Of a DNA stretch of 64,000 nt, positions 8,247 to 17,080 are shown in pieces (position 1 is the first letter of the stretch; every line of letters starts with the position of its first letter). The notes under the pieces were generated by a model. The model worked only from the letters and a program-made list of their open reading frames with translations. It did no database searches and was not told where the DNA came from. Made by a program: the position numbers and the translations under genes. The stretch comes from Candidatus Opimibacter iunctus (GTDB lineage Bacteria > Bacteroidota > Bacteroidia > Chitinophagales > Saprospiraceae), in assembly GCA_016716665.1 (NCBI GenBank), contig JADJVH010000004.1:186001-250000 (forward strand), read 5' to 3'.

Positions 8247-11189
8247 TTAAAATGATGCATTTACACCCAGGGTAAGGGATGTCGTCCTGGGATAATAAGA
8301 TAGACCATCTATACCAGGTTCCAGTCCTGATAGGTTGACTTCAGGATCAATCCCTTTATACCCAGCTATCCAAAGCACATTTTGTGCTGATACATATGCA
8401 CTCAACCGCGACACATACCTGGACTTGATATTGAAATTATAGTTGAGGGTAACATTGTCCAGTTTCAGGAATGTTGCGTCTTCAACATATTTTGACGAAT
8501 AGGTAATATCCCCGATAAACTCTGGGTTATCGTACTGTGTGTGAACGATATTGCGGAGTCCGATGCTCTTCCAGGATTCATAGTACAGGCGATAGGTATT
8601 TAAGACTTTGCCCCCAAGTCCTGCCCTGAAATTGAAACTGAAATCAAAGTTCTTTAATGTCAGGGTATTACTCCATCCCAGCATAGCAAATGGATTGGCA
8701 TTCCCTATGTCTTCCCAGTCACTTTTATCGACTTCTCCGATTGGGTTTTGATTTTTAAATTCATCGTACCCTTCTTCACTCACGCCGAGCCAAACCGGGC
8801 CGTAGAATGTTCCGAGTTCTTCGCCTTCCTGGATACGTTGTGTCCAGACTCCAATTGTGCCACCAATAAAGGCAGTTTCATAAGATGACTGGGTAAACTC
8901 ATCATTAGTGATTTTATCCAGGACATTCTTATTGTGGCTTGCTGTGAATGTAGAGGTCCATTGAAACGCACTCTTTTTCACTAGCACACCATTTAACGTA
9001 AGTTCAACACCACGATTGCTGATCGTCCCAACATTTGTAAACAAGTAAGGATAGAGGTAAGGAGGAACAGACACCTGGAATTCCCAAAGGAGGTCTTCGC
9101 TCTTGCGGATGTAATATTCGAGACTACCGCTAAGTCTTTTGTTGGATACTGTAAAATCAATGCCAATGTTCAACTCATTTTTCCTTTCCCACTTCAGATC
9201 CGGGTTTGGATTCTGTCCCGGCCCATATGAATTGATCCATTCCTGGTTGTAGTATAGACTTCCGACCCGCTCCAGCAGGATGAGGGAGCGGTATGGAGAA
9301 AAAGACTGATTACCGGTCACCCCATAGCCGATCCTGAATTTTAAATCGTCAATCCATGAAACGTCATCCAGAAAAGATTCTTCAGTCAGGCGCCATCCAA
9401 GACTGACAGCCGGAAACCAACCCCATTTATTGTTGTCACCAAACTTTGAAGATCCTTCCCTGCGAAGAGAGACGGAAGCGAGATACTTTTCATCAAGATT
9501 ATACATGACGCGCCCAAATAATGCAATAAGGGTACTTGATTCCTTGTATGAACCCAGTTCACCCTTGCCTTCCTTGAAATAGGATCCGGCAGCAATATTG
9601 TTGTAGAGGAATATATCCGTATCAAAATCGGAATTGCCGGCATAGGAGCTGTTTTGTTCAAACTCCTGGTAGGAATATCCGGCGACAGCCTGGATATTGT
9701 GTTCATTAATTGAGGTCCGATAATTCACTACTGATTCAAACTGTGAATTATTATAGCGGCCATTTGCAATTTCGGCTTCGCCTCCTACTCCAATGATCGT
9801 AGGATAATAACTGGTCTTATAAGATCCCTCTTCCCAGTCTGATTTTTGGCTGGAGATAAAATTGTCCCATGTAAGGTTATCAAGGATTTTTAAAGTAGCC
9901 CGAAGGTTCTGGATGATATCATTCGTACTGCCTTCCCTGGTCCTTTCCTTGAGCATAGCCACAGGATTGTAGTATTCGAGGCCTTGCTTGTACGAGTATC
10001 CTCCGGTCTCAGGATCAGAATCATCATATACAGGTTGAGTTGGATTCTGGATGAATGCCTGGCGGAACAATTCATAATTGGCAGGATTATAGTCACGCAG
10101 GTTAGTCGCCAGATTGAAGTCCAGTGTTAACCGGTCATTCAATACTTTTTGAACCAGATTAGTTTTGAACAGGATACGCTGTGTGGAGTTGTCCTGGAGA
10201 AGTCCCTGGTCTGTGCTGTAAGTCAGTGAAGTACGATGAGAAAATTTTGCTGATCCGCCCGACAGCGCCATATGCTGTTGCTGGCTGAAAGGAAAATCAC
10301 GTGTGATCTCATCAAACCAGTCTGTCTTGCTTCCAAACAGGCTTCCTGCTTTTGAAGGGGCATAGGTAAGGATAGCATCTTCAAATTCATCAGCCGATAA
10401 GTTTTTTACCCCTCTTGGTGCAACCTGTGTTGAAAACTGTGTCGAATATTCAAAGGTGGTCTTTCCTTCCTTAGCGGCTTTCGTAGTAATGATAATGACC
10501 CCATTCGTGCCTCGTGTCCCATATATGGCAGCTGCGGAACCATCCTTCAATACATCGAAAGATTCTACATCCTGAAAATTGATATTCTTGAGATCAGCAC
10601 CGATGACACCATCTATAATAATCAATGGCGCCTGGCCTGATGTGAGTGTATTGGTTCCCCGTAACAGGATCTGGTATCCCGCAAGCGGATCAGCTCCGTT
10701 TGGTTTTGTGATCGACAACCCGGCTACTTTGCCCTGGACCAAACCCATCGGATCACTGTAAGTTCCTTTATTAAATTCCTCTGACTTAATGGAGGTGACT
10801 GCGCCTGTAAGCTCCTTCTTGGTGGTGATGCCATAGCCGATGATGACCACTTCACCAAGGAGTTCATTGGCTTCAGACATGATGACATCAATCACAGTCT
10901 TGCCATCCACAGAGACAATGACTGTGTTGTAGCCTGTAAATAAGAAAGACATCGTCGCAGCAGACGGAACATCAAGCTTGTATCTGCCTTCGATATCTGT
11001 CAATGTCCCTATCGTCATGTCATTGACTGAGACATTAACGCCCGGCAAGGGTGCACCTGAAACATCTGTGACCAATCCTGAAACTGCAATGTTCACTTGT
11101 GTTTGTGCCTGGGAGGCTATTGAAATGCCCAGGATCAAAGCAATCACAATGGGGCCGGGGATCAGCAGGCGCAACAATTTTATATTCAT
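8247..11189 (-). CDS. SusC/RagA-family TonB-linked outer-membrane transporter
   Basis: 980 aa from the ATG at 11187-11189, which opens a signal peptide ending near SQAQ; an ATG six codons earlier is possible. Order of domains: carboxypeptidase-regulatory-like beta domain (VSGLVTDVSGAPLPGVNV), TonB-dependent plug with LDVL-type segment FDVLKDGSAAAIYG and GTRGTNGVIIITTK, then the 22-strand barrel ending in an aromatic (NASF), as outer-membrane proteins do. It imports the substrate bound by the SusD partner using TonB energy. It starts 41 nt after the ribokinase stop and so is probably in the same operon. No anti-sigma/ECF pair or hybrid two-component regulator is seen next to it. Confidence 0.96.
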   Translation of the reverse strand: MNIKLLRLLIPGPIVIALILGISIASQAQTQVNIAVSGLVTDVSGAPLPGVNVSVNDMTIGTLTDIEGRYKLDVPSAATMSFLFTGYNTVIVSVDGKTVIDVIMSEANELLGEVVIIGYGITTKKELTGAVTSIKSEEFNKGTYSDPMGLVQGKVAGLSITKPNGADPLAGYQILLRGTNTLTSGQAPLIIIDGVIGADLKNINFQDVESFDVLKDGSAAAIYGTRGTNGVIIITTKAAKEGKTTFEYSTQFSTQVAPRGVKNLSADEFEDAILTYAPSKAGSLFGSKTDWFDEITRDFPFSQQQHMALSGGSAKFSHRTSLTYSTDQGLLQDNSTQRILFKTNLVQKVLNDRLTLDFNLATNLRDYNPANYELFRQAFIQNPTQPVYDDSDPETGGYSYKQGLEYYNPVAMLKERTREGSTNDIIQNLRATLKILDNLTWDNFISSQKSDWEEGSYKTSYYPTIIGVGGEAEIANGRYNNSQFESVVNYRTSINEHNIQAVAGYSYQEFEQNSSYAGNSDFDTDIFLYNNIAAGSYFKEGKGELGSYKESSTLIALFGRVMYNLDEKYLASVSLRREGSSKFGDNNKWGWFPAVSLGWRLTEESFLDDVSWIDDLKFRIGYGVTGNQSFSPYRSLILLERVGSLYYNQEWINSYGPGQNPNPDLKWERKNELNIGIDFTVSNKRLSGSLEYYIRKSEDLLWEFQVSVPPYLYPYLFTNVGTISNRGVELTLNGVLVKKSAFQWTSTFTASHNKNVLDKITNDEFTQSSYETAFIGGTIGVWTQRIQEGEELGTFYGPVWLGVSEEGYDEFKNQNPIGEVDKSDWEDIGNANPFAMLGWSNTLTLKNFDFSFNFRAGLGGKVLNTYRLYYESWKSIGLRNIVHTQYDNPEFIGDITYSSKYVEDATFLKLDNVTLNYNFNIKSRYVSRLSAYVSAQNVLWIAGYKGIDPEVNLSGLEPGIDGLSYYPRTTSLTLGVNASF

Positions 11190-11230
11190 ACCAGATAGAG
11201 GATGCATATGGTGGGTGTTATGTACAGCTA

Positions 11231-11908
11231 TTAAGCAATGACTAATTTGGATTCCAGCAGTGATAATTCGTTGCGATATGGGATAGAGGACTGTGCACCC
11301 ATTCTGGTAACGGTTAAGGCAGCCACTTTGGCTGCTGACTTCACAGCATCGAGGATTGATTTTCCTTCGGAGAGCCCTACGGAGAGTGCGCCACTAAAGG
11401 AATCACCTGCAGCAGTCGTGTCTACCGCAACCACTTTAGTTGCCTCTACAATATGATATTGTTCTTTTTCCTTGACAAAAGCACCCATGGCCCCCATCGT
11501 GATCACCACATTATCAACTCCCTTGGCACTGATCACATCAGCTGCTGGTATAAGGCTGCCATTTGCACCGGAGGCTACAGCAATACAATTTTCGCCATGC
11601 GCATCTACCATGATCAGGGCGACTCCTGACGGAAGTTTAGGGTCTGAAAAAATATAATCTGTATTGATGCCTTCTGACTTATAGAGTTCAATGGATTGCT
11701 TGCCAAAGACATCATTACCCGTCTTGGAAACAAACACTACCTTGCCTCCTTGCCGTGCGGCGGCTACAGCCTGGTTTGCTCCTTTTCCACCTGCATTCAT
11801 CAGGAATGTCCCCCCTATAACGGTTTCCCCGGGGATCGGAAGACGATCGGATTTGATTACCATATCCGTATTACAACTTCCGATCACAATGATCTTTTTG
11901 ATATTCAT
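11231..11908 (-). CDS. rbsK: ribokinase (PfkB family) with internal in-frame deletion
   Basis: 225 aa, against about 300 in normal ribokinases. The N-terminal part is intact (GSCNTDMV, GGKGANQAVAAARQGG, the PfkB signature 1 region), as is the C-terminal part (VDTTAAGDSFSGALSVGL, signature 2 with the catalytic Asp of AAGDSF). Comparison from memory with E. coli RbsK shows that about 75 residues are absent between SLIPAADVI and the strand VDNVVITMG. This region normally holds part of the substrate/nucleotide core, including the NxxE motif that helps bind Mg-phosphate. The reading frame is kept. If real, activity is doubtful; a collapsed assembly is the alternative. Ribose phosphorylation fits the downstream SusCD and glycohydrolase genes. 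Confidence 0.85.
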   Translation of the reverse strand: MNIKKIIVIGSCNTDMVIKSDRLPIPGETVIGGTFLMNAGGKGANQAVAAARQGGKVVFVSKTGNDVFGKQSIELYKSEGINTDYIFSDPKLPSGVALIMVDAHGENCIAVASGANGSLIPAADVISAKGVDNVVITMGAMGAFVKEKEQYHIVEATKVVAVDTTAAGDSFSGALSVGLSEGKSILDAVKSAAKVAALTVTRMGAQSSIPYRNELSLLESKLVIA

Positions 11909-12257
11909 AAGCTGTTTGTTGAAGATTATGGTAAATGTAAGATTTCAAAAGTGCAAAAAACCGCATTTTATAGCCTAAGTTAATAATTACATTTAGAACA
12001 TAAATTAATTAATATACTGTTATACAGCACTATAGCAAATACACTATTGCAATTTGTGACAATAATAATCCAAGTGAAAATCTGAAAATTTTGAGGTGTT
12101 CCAGATCCCTCAGCATCCAGGGGTTTTTAATGGTAAAATGAACTTATGGGCTCCCCTTTCATCGTAGGGAATGCCAGATTCCAAGGAACTGACATTCCTG
12201 GTTTAGTAAGGTCTGGAAAGTGAAAATGGATATGGAAGAATAAACTGGAACAAATGG
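11909..12257. other. intergenic region between citF and rbsK
   Basis: 349 bases with no credible gene. The rbsK-proximal 100 bases are AT-rich and probably contain the promoter of the ribokinase-SusCD operon, but no exact TAnnTTTG box is present on the minus strand. A stem-loop at 12168-12198 (listed separately) lies about 60 nt after the citF stop. Confidence 0.6.
12168..12198. other. stem-loop downstream of citF
   Basis: GGAATG (12168-12173) pairs with CATTCC (12193-12198), with inner CAG/CTG and TTCC/GGAA pairs and small bulges. It could be an RNA-processing or termination structure for the citrate lyase mRNA, but there is no T-run after it, so an intrinsic terminator is not supported. 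Confidence 0.4.
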
Positions 12258-13823
12258 TTAAGTCACAGATAATCTACGAACGCTGTCGATAACGGTCCCG
12301 TCAACCCATTTGATGACAGCAATAATTTCATCATCAAATTTAGCTGCAGCAGGAACCCCGCATATTTTCTCAGCTTCATCCTTGAGTTCCTGAATAGTAC
12401 GTATGGGCAATGAAGAGTCCTTGAGACTATCCAGTAAATCATGCCGTAAAGGATTGATAGCAATACCTCGTTCAGTAACGATCACATCTATCAATTCTCC
12501 AGGTCCACACAATGTGGTGACGTGGTCTCGGATCACAGGAATCCTGTCACGGAAAAGTGGAACGGGTAAAATAGTACATTTCGCAAACAGGCAATTTTGC
12601 CACCCGCCAATTCCATGCAGAAGTGCTCCATCCGAATGGGTCACCACATTTGCATTGAATTGTATATCGACCTCAGTCGCTCCGAGTATTACGACATCTA
12701 CCAGTTGAGCGAAATTACCCTTGCTATGATAATTGTAGCTTGTAAAAGGGCTGGTGTCCACATGTCCGTGATTCTCACGCATCGATCTCACGCCTTCAAG
12801 ATCGAAGGTCTGCCCATCGAGAATAAAATCAACCAGGCCTTCTTCCAGCATTTCAACCAGATACTTGTTGCTCCCTCCGCGTGCAAACCTGGACTTGATT
12901 CCTTTTGCCCTCAGCAGATCTGCGAAATAGATACCAATCGACAATGCAGTACCACCGGCACCCGCCTGAAAGGAAAAACCATCCCTGATAATTCCTGCCT
13001 CTTCACAAAACCTGGCGGTAAGTTCAGCGAGTAGTAAGCGGTCCGGGCTTTTCGTAATTTCTGTCGTACCGGAAACAATCTTTTCCGGTATTCCAACCTT
13101 ATCCACCTTGACTACATAGTCCACATAGTTGCCCTGTATCTGCCAAGGCCAGCATGGGAATGGCACTACATGGTCAGTCACTACAATCACCTTACTTGCA
13201 TACTGGGCGTCAGCCAGTGCAAACCCTAGCAGTCCGCATGCTGCAGGACCATCAAGGCCATTTGCGTTTCCGAATGTATCTGCTGCAGGTGCTGCTATGA
13301 CGGCTATATCAATCTTCACTTCACCATCCTGCATTGCCTGGTATCTGCCTCCATGGGAACGCAATACGCCAACCCCTTTCATCTTACCTTCTGAGGCAAA
13401 ATGGCCCAAAGCACCATTCATGCTCCCTTCAATATGATGAATTGTTCCATCACTGAGGTATTTGATCAATGGCGTATGGCAATCAAATGAGGCTGATGGA
13501 AACCAGACAAGATCCTTGATTCCCAACTCCGCCGCAATATCAAATATCTGATTGGCGATAAGGTCGCCGTTCCTGAAATGATGGTGCGTCGATATAGTCA
13601 TTCCATCCTTAAGGCCTGCCTGGATAAGTGCTTGCTTTAATGTTTCCACTGACTTGTTGCCATTATCAGGAAAATCAATGCAAGTGGCAATAGGCGGACC
13701 GTACTTATTTCCTTCGGGGCGATGTTTTCCGACCCCTTTATATGGCACTACAGGTTGTCCATTGACTTCGAGAGGAACAGCTCTTCCTGCAGCATTGATC
13801 ACTGTGATTAGATGTTTTCTCAT
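12258..13823 (-). CDS. citF: citrate lyase alpha subunit (citrate CoA-transferase)
   Basis: 521 aa, the usual length for CitF. The alpha subunit exchanges the acetyl group on the acyl-carrier thioester for citrate. Recognisable family segments are VPYKGVGKHRPEGNKYGPP at the N-terminus, the glycine-rich FQAGAGGTALS near the middle, and the C-terminal GPGELIDVIVTERGIAINP, shared by CoA-transferase family I. The ATG overlaps the stop of the citDE fusion by 4 nt (ATGA), so the two are translationally coupled. The product acts in the cytoplasm in citrate cleavage to acetate and oxaloacetate. Confidence 0.95.
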   Translation of the reverse strand: MRKHLITVINAAGRAVPLEVNGQPVVPYKGVGKHRPEGNKYGPPIATCIDFPDNGNKSVETLKQALIQAGLKDGMTISTHHHFRNGDLIANQIFDIAAELGIKDLVWFPSASFDCHTPLIKYLSDGTIHHIEGSMNGALGHFASEGKMKGVGVLRSHGGRYQAMQDGEVKIDIAVIAAPAADTFGNANGLDGPAACGLLGFALADAQYASKVIVVTDHVVPFPCWPWQIQGNYVDYVVKVDKVGIPEKIVSGTTEITKSPDRLLLAELTARFCEEAGIIRDGFSFQAGAGGTALSIGIYFADLLRAKGIKSRFARGGSNKYLVEMLEEGLVDFILDGQTFDLEGVRSMRENHGHVDTSPFTSYNYHSKGNFAQLVDVVILGATEVDIQFNANVVTHSDGALLHGIGGWQNCLFAKCTILPVPLFRDRIPVIRDHVTTLCGPGELIDVIVTERGIAINPLRHDLLDSLKDSSLPIRTIQELKDEAEKICGVPAAAKFDDEIIAVIKWVDGTVIDSVRRLSVT

Positions 13824-15058
13824 GATTCACTTGTCTTCATTTGATCTGTACTTTTCCAATCATGCTGCAGTAGTCCCAGTGAAATGGCCAGGTCAATCGT
13901 ACGCTGTGCCCGTTTCACTATCGGAGCGTCAATCATTTTCGTTCCTAACGAAACAACTCCAAGACCTTGCTCTGTTGCCCGCGTAAAAGCGATAGCTATT
14001 CTCTTAGCCTTTTCAATTTCCGTATCATCCGGAGCAAAATAGCGGTGTATCGTTTTTAATTGTCGTGGATGGATACACCCTATGCCATCAAAGCCAATTG
14101 ATTTGGATTGCATCACATAGGTTCGTAAGGCATCCAGATCACCAACATCTGAAAAGACCGAATCGAGTGCCTGAATACCTGCTGCCTTGCAGGCATTGAT
14201 GAGCTGGCACCTGGCAAAGAGTGATTCAGTACCTTCATTTGTTCGCTGCACACCAATATCAGCAGTATAGTCTTCTAACCCTATAGCCAGGGCAATAACA
14301 TTGTCTGCTGCCAGAGCAATCTCAAAACACCTTATGATTCCAGATGCGGATTCGATGATTGGTAATAACCATATTTTTCTTTCCAGATTATGGCTGTGCT
14401 GAAGAGATGAAATACGGGAATTGACTGCATGGATCTGCTCCGCGTTTTCACATTTAGGGATGACCACCACATTTACATTGTGGGGAATGATATAATCCAG
14501 ATCATCCAACCCTGCAGGAATCTGGTTGATCCTCACCATACGTTCTACTCCCTTAAAATCGAGGTGACGGAGTGCATTTCTAACCAGATAACGTGCTTCA
14601 GCCTTTTTATGCACAGCCACAGCGTCTTCCAGGTCCAGGATGATCGCATGAGGAGCATGCAGGCCGGCATTGATCATAAGGCCCGGAGTATTGCCAGGCA
14701 AGTATAACCTTGAGATGCGATGTTGGTCTCTGGCTGTAGCATAGAGATTTTCAGGGAGCATCTCCGGAAGATATTCTTTACTGGTGTCCAATAACTGATG
14801 GATAGCAGCTTCGATCCTCGCAGCCATAACAAAAGGAAGTGCTCCTTTGTCTTCGATAATGAGATGGGCATGCTCAATTCCAAAGTGACTAAGGATATCC
14901 TTTGCCAGTTCGAGAATAGCATCACCATACAGCGCCCCAACCTTGCTGGTGATCTCAATGATCCTGCCTCCGGAGGATGTCAGTTCCAGAGAGACAAAGC
15001 AATCTGAGCGGTCCTTTTCTCCTTTGTTACCTGCGGTTTCTATTGTATGGCTATTCAT
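13820..15058 (-). CDS. citE: fused citrate lyase acyl-carrier (CitD) and beta subunit (CitE)
   Basis: 412 aa, longer than CitE alone (about 290-300). Residues about 20-100 match CitD: SLELTSSGGRIIEI followed by GDAILELAKDIL and IEDKGALPFVMAARIEAAI. Ser29 aligns with the serine that carries the phosphoribosyl-dephospho-CoA group in E. coli CitD. From about residue 115, SRLYLPGNTPGLM and AIILDLEDAV begin the HpcH/HpaI aldolase-fold beta subunit, which cleaves citryl thioester to acetyl-carrier and oxaloacetate; IGLEDYTADIG and IGFDGIGCIHPRQ are typical of CitE. The fusion replaces the usual separate citD gene. No citC, citG or citX is seen nearby, so the genes for activation of the carrier must lie elsewhere. 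Confidence 0.92.
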   Translation of the reverse strand: MNSHTIETAGNKGEKDRSDCFVSLELTSSGGRIIEITSKVGALYGDAILELAKDILSHFGIEHAHLIIEDKGALPFVMAARIEAAIHQLLDTSKEYLPEMLPENLYATARDQHRISRLYLPGNTPGLMINAGLHAPHAIILDLEDAVAVHKKAEARYLVRNALRHLDFKGVERMVRINQIPAGLDDLDYIIPHNVNVVVIPKCENAEQIHAVNSRISSLQHSHNLERKIWLLPIIESASGIIRCFEIALAADNVIALAIGLEDYTADIGVQRTNEGTESLFARCQLINACKAAGIQALDSVFSDVGDLDALRTYVMQSKSIGFDGIGCIHPRQLKTIHRYFAPDDTEIEKAKRIAIAFTRATEQGLGVVSLGTKMIDAPIVKRAQRTIDLAISLGLLQHDWKSTDQMKTSES

Positions 15059-15287
15059 TTCTTGTTGTACTCATCAATTTTAATACCAGCCTTTTGCCCT
15101 TTTTACCCCTAAATCCCCTATACTTCGACTTGTTGTCCTAATCCTCGTTCTACAACTCAGCAACCAGGGGACTTGGATACATCCTTTTAGTTCTTCGTTT
15201 AAGCCTCCTTTTGCTTCATTGAGCCCTTCCCCATTGCTCCAAAATATCTCGCGCAACGACGCAACGGCGCAGCAATCTTTGTTTTAA

Positions 15288-15320
15288 GCCCTTTTGCTCC
15301 ATTGCTCCATTGCTCCAAAA
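15288..15320 (-). repeat. short tandem octamer repeat after the SLC13 stop
   Basis: Read on the minus strand, about three near-copies of GGAGCAAT follow the stop codon of the transporter directly. A diverged second copy of the same block lies near 15225-15250. This is one of several post-stop short tandem repeats in the window. Confidence 0.7.
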
Positions 15321-16805
15321 TTATATCGCCCAATCTGGCAATGCGCTCTCAAACCCCAGCCATGGCATGATGATAAAATACATCATCATCACGACGATCA
15401 CCAGACTGATCAGGTCCAGCCATACTCCACATTTCACCATATCGGCTACCGTCACTCTATCGCTTCCAAAAATCACGGTGTTCGGACCAGTGCCAGCTGG
15501 CATCATAAATCCAAGTGACGAAGCAACAGCAGCAGGTATCATCAGTAATAGCGGATTGATCGCTGCGGCAACGGCCATACTCGCTAATACCGGCAGTAAA
15601 ATATTGGCTGTGGCTGTATTAGAATTGAATTCTGTAAATATCATGACAAACCCAATCACCAGTACCATGACGATAAAGAATGGATACTTGCTGATAAACA
15701 CTAGTTGGTTGCCAAGCCAATCAGCGAGGCCTGTTGATTCAAAGCCAGCTGCGATGGCATACCCTCCTCCGACGATCATAGCGACACCCCAGGGCACCTG
15801 ACTTGCGGCCTTCCAATCAAGCAATCTTGTTTCTTTGGTGGCAGGCAACATAAACAGTAGTAATGCCGCCACGATGGCTACGGTACTATCATGTACGTAT
15901 TCTCCTAGTCCAAGTATGGAGGCCCACCCTGGGATCACGAGATTGCCAAAAAGCAGATCATCTCTAAAAACCCATCCAAAAATGGCAAGCAGACAAACGT
16001 AAATCACTCTCCTTTCGCCAGGCGAAATCTTTCCAAGTGCTGCCAATTCATCCTTGATGACAGTATCGTTTTGACTGAGATTCCCTGCGATGCCAAAATA
16101 CCTGATGAGATAAAAACAAAAAACAGGAAGTAACACAATCACCAGAGGCAATCCGATCCTCAACCATGTAAAGAAGGTAATCGGTGGAGCATCCGGAAAT
16201 AACTTTTCCAAAATACCGATCAGGATGAGATTGGTGGGAGTTCCAATCAGGGTTCCAAGTCCACCCAGTGTTGCTGCATAGGCAATGGCCAGCATCAAAC
16301 CTGTTCCAAAAGTGCTTTTACCCGAAATCGATTCCTCGTCCTTCGAAATGATAGACATAGCGATAGGAAACATCATCACTGCGGCGGTCACATTAGCAAT
16401 CCACATAGATAAGAAAGCGGTGGCAATCATCATGCTCATCATGATCCGTTGCCTGCTGATGCCAAAAATATTGACAATGACCAGGGCTATCCGCTTATGG
16501 AGGTTCTGTGCCTCAATTGCTTTTCCCAGGAAGAAGCCACCCAGCATCATCAATACATAATTATGCCCATAGTTTGCCGCGGTCTCATCAGCAGGAAGAA
16601 TACCGAGTAAGGGATATAGTGCAAGGGGGATAAACGCGGTGGCAAAAACTGGAATAGCTTCTGTAATCCACCAGATGCTCATGAGCACCACGACGGCCGC
16701 AGCACTCCTGGCTTGCATACTCATCCCTGCAGGCAAAGGCAAAACCAGAATAAGAACAAAGGCAAGGATGCCAAGCAAGAGTCCCTTATATCGAATAGAG
16801 AGCAT
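15321..16805 (-). CDS. SLC13/DASS-family sodium-coupled di-/tricarboxylate transporter
   Basis: 494 aa from the ATG at 16803-16805. An earlier in-frame start would add a 49-residue non-membrane tail and is unlikely. It is strongly hydrophobic, with about 11-12 membrane segments. The second DASS signature SNTATANILLPVLA is intact; the first repeat carries ANVTAAVMMFPIA in the matching place, and GTPTNLILIGIL is also typical of the family. These carriers import citrate, succinate or malate with Na+. The gene lies upstream of citDE-citF on the same strand with a 262-base gap, so citrate is the likely substrate (inference from context). Confidence 0.9.
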   Translation of the reverse strand: MLSIRYKGLLLGILAFVLILVLPLPAGMSMQARSAAAVVVLMSIWWITEAIPVFATAFIPLALYPLLGILPADETAANYGHNYVLMMLGGFFLGKAIEAQNLHKRIALVIVNIFGISRQRIMMSMMIATAFLSMWIANVTAAVMMFPIAMSIISKDEESISGKSTFGTGLMLAIAYAATLGGLGTLIGTPTNLILIGILEKLFPDAPPITFFTWLRIGLPLVIVLLPVFCFYLIRYFGIAGNLSQNDTVIKDELAALGKISPGERRVIYVCLLAIFGWVFRDDLLFGNLVIPGWASILGLGEYVHDSTVAIVAALLLFMLPATKETRLLDWKAASQVPWGVAMIVGGGYAIAAGFESTGLADWLGNQLVFISKYPFFIVMVLVIGFVMIFTEFNSNTATANILLPVLASMAVAAAINPLLLMIPAAVASSLGFMMPAGTGPNTVIFGSDRVTVADMVKCGVWLDLISLVIVVMMMYFIIMPWLGFESALPDWAI

Positions 16806-17080
16806 CAGGATGACTTGCGGTTTAAATGAGTAGTGTACATTTTCGTAATGCGTATTTAGATGGTCTGGGTCAATTGGCAGGAATAGGGTTTTCAAACATA
16901 TAAAAAGGAAATCCTTTGGATTGAAAGAAAATTTATATTTTAGCAATAACAAATCAGCACAAATTATTCTATTTAATTCTTTATTAATGCTTTAAATGGG
17001 AGTAAAGCACAAAATACTATAATTATAAGGGGTAATTTATCAGGCCATATGGCCCTTGATTCCCTAAGCCCAGTGTTATT

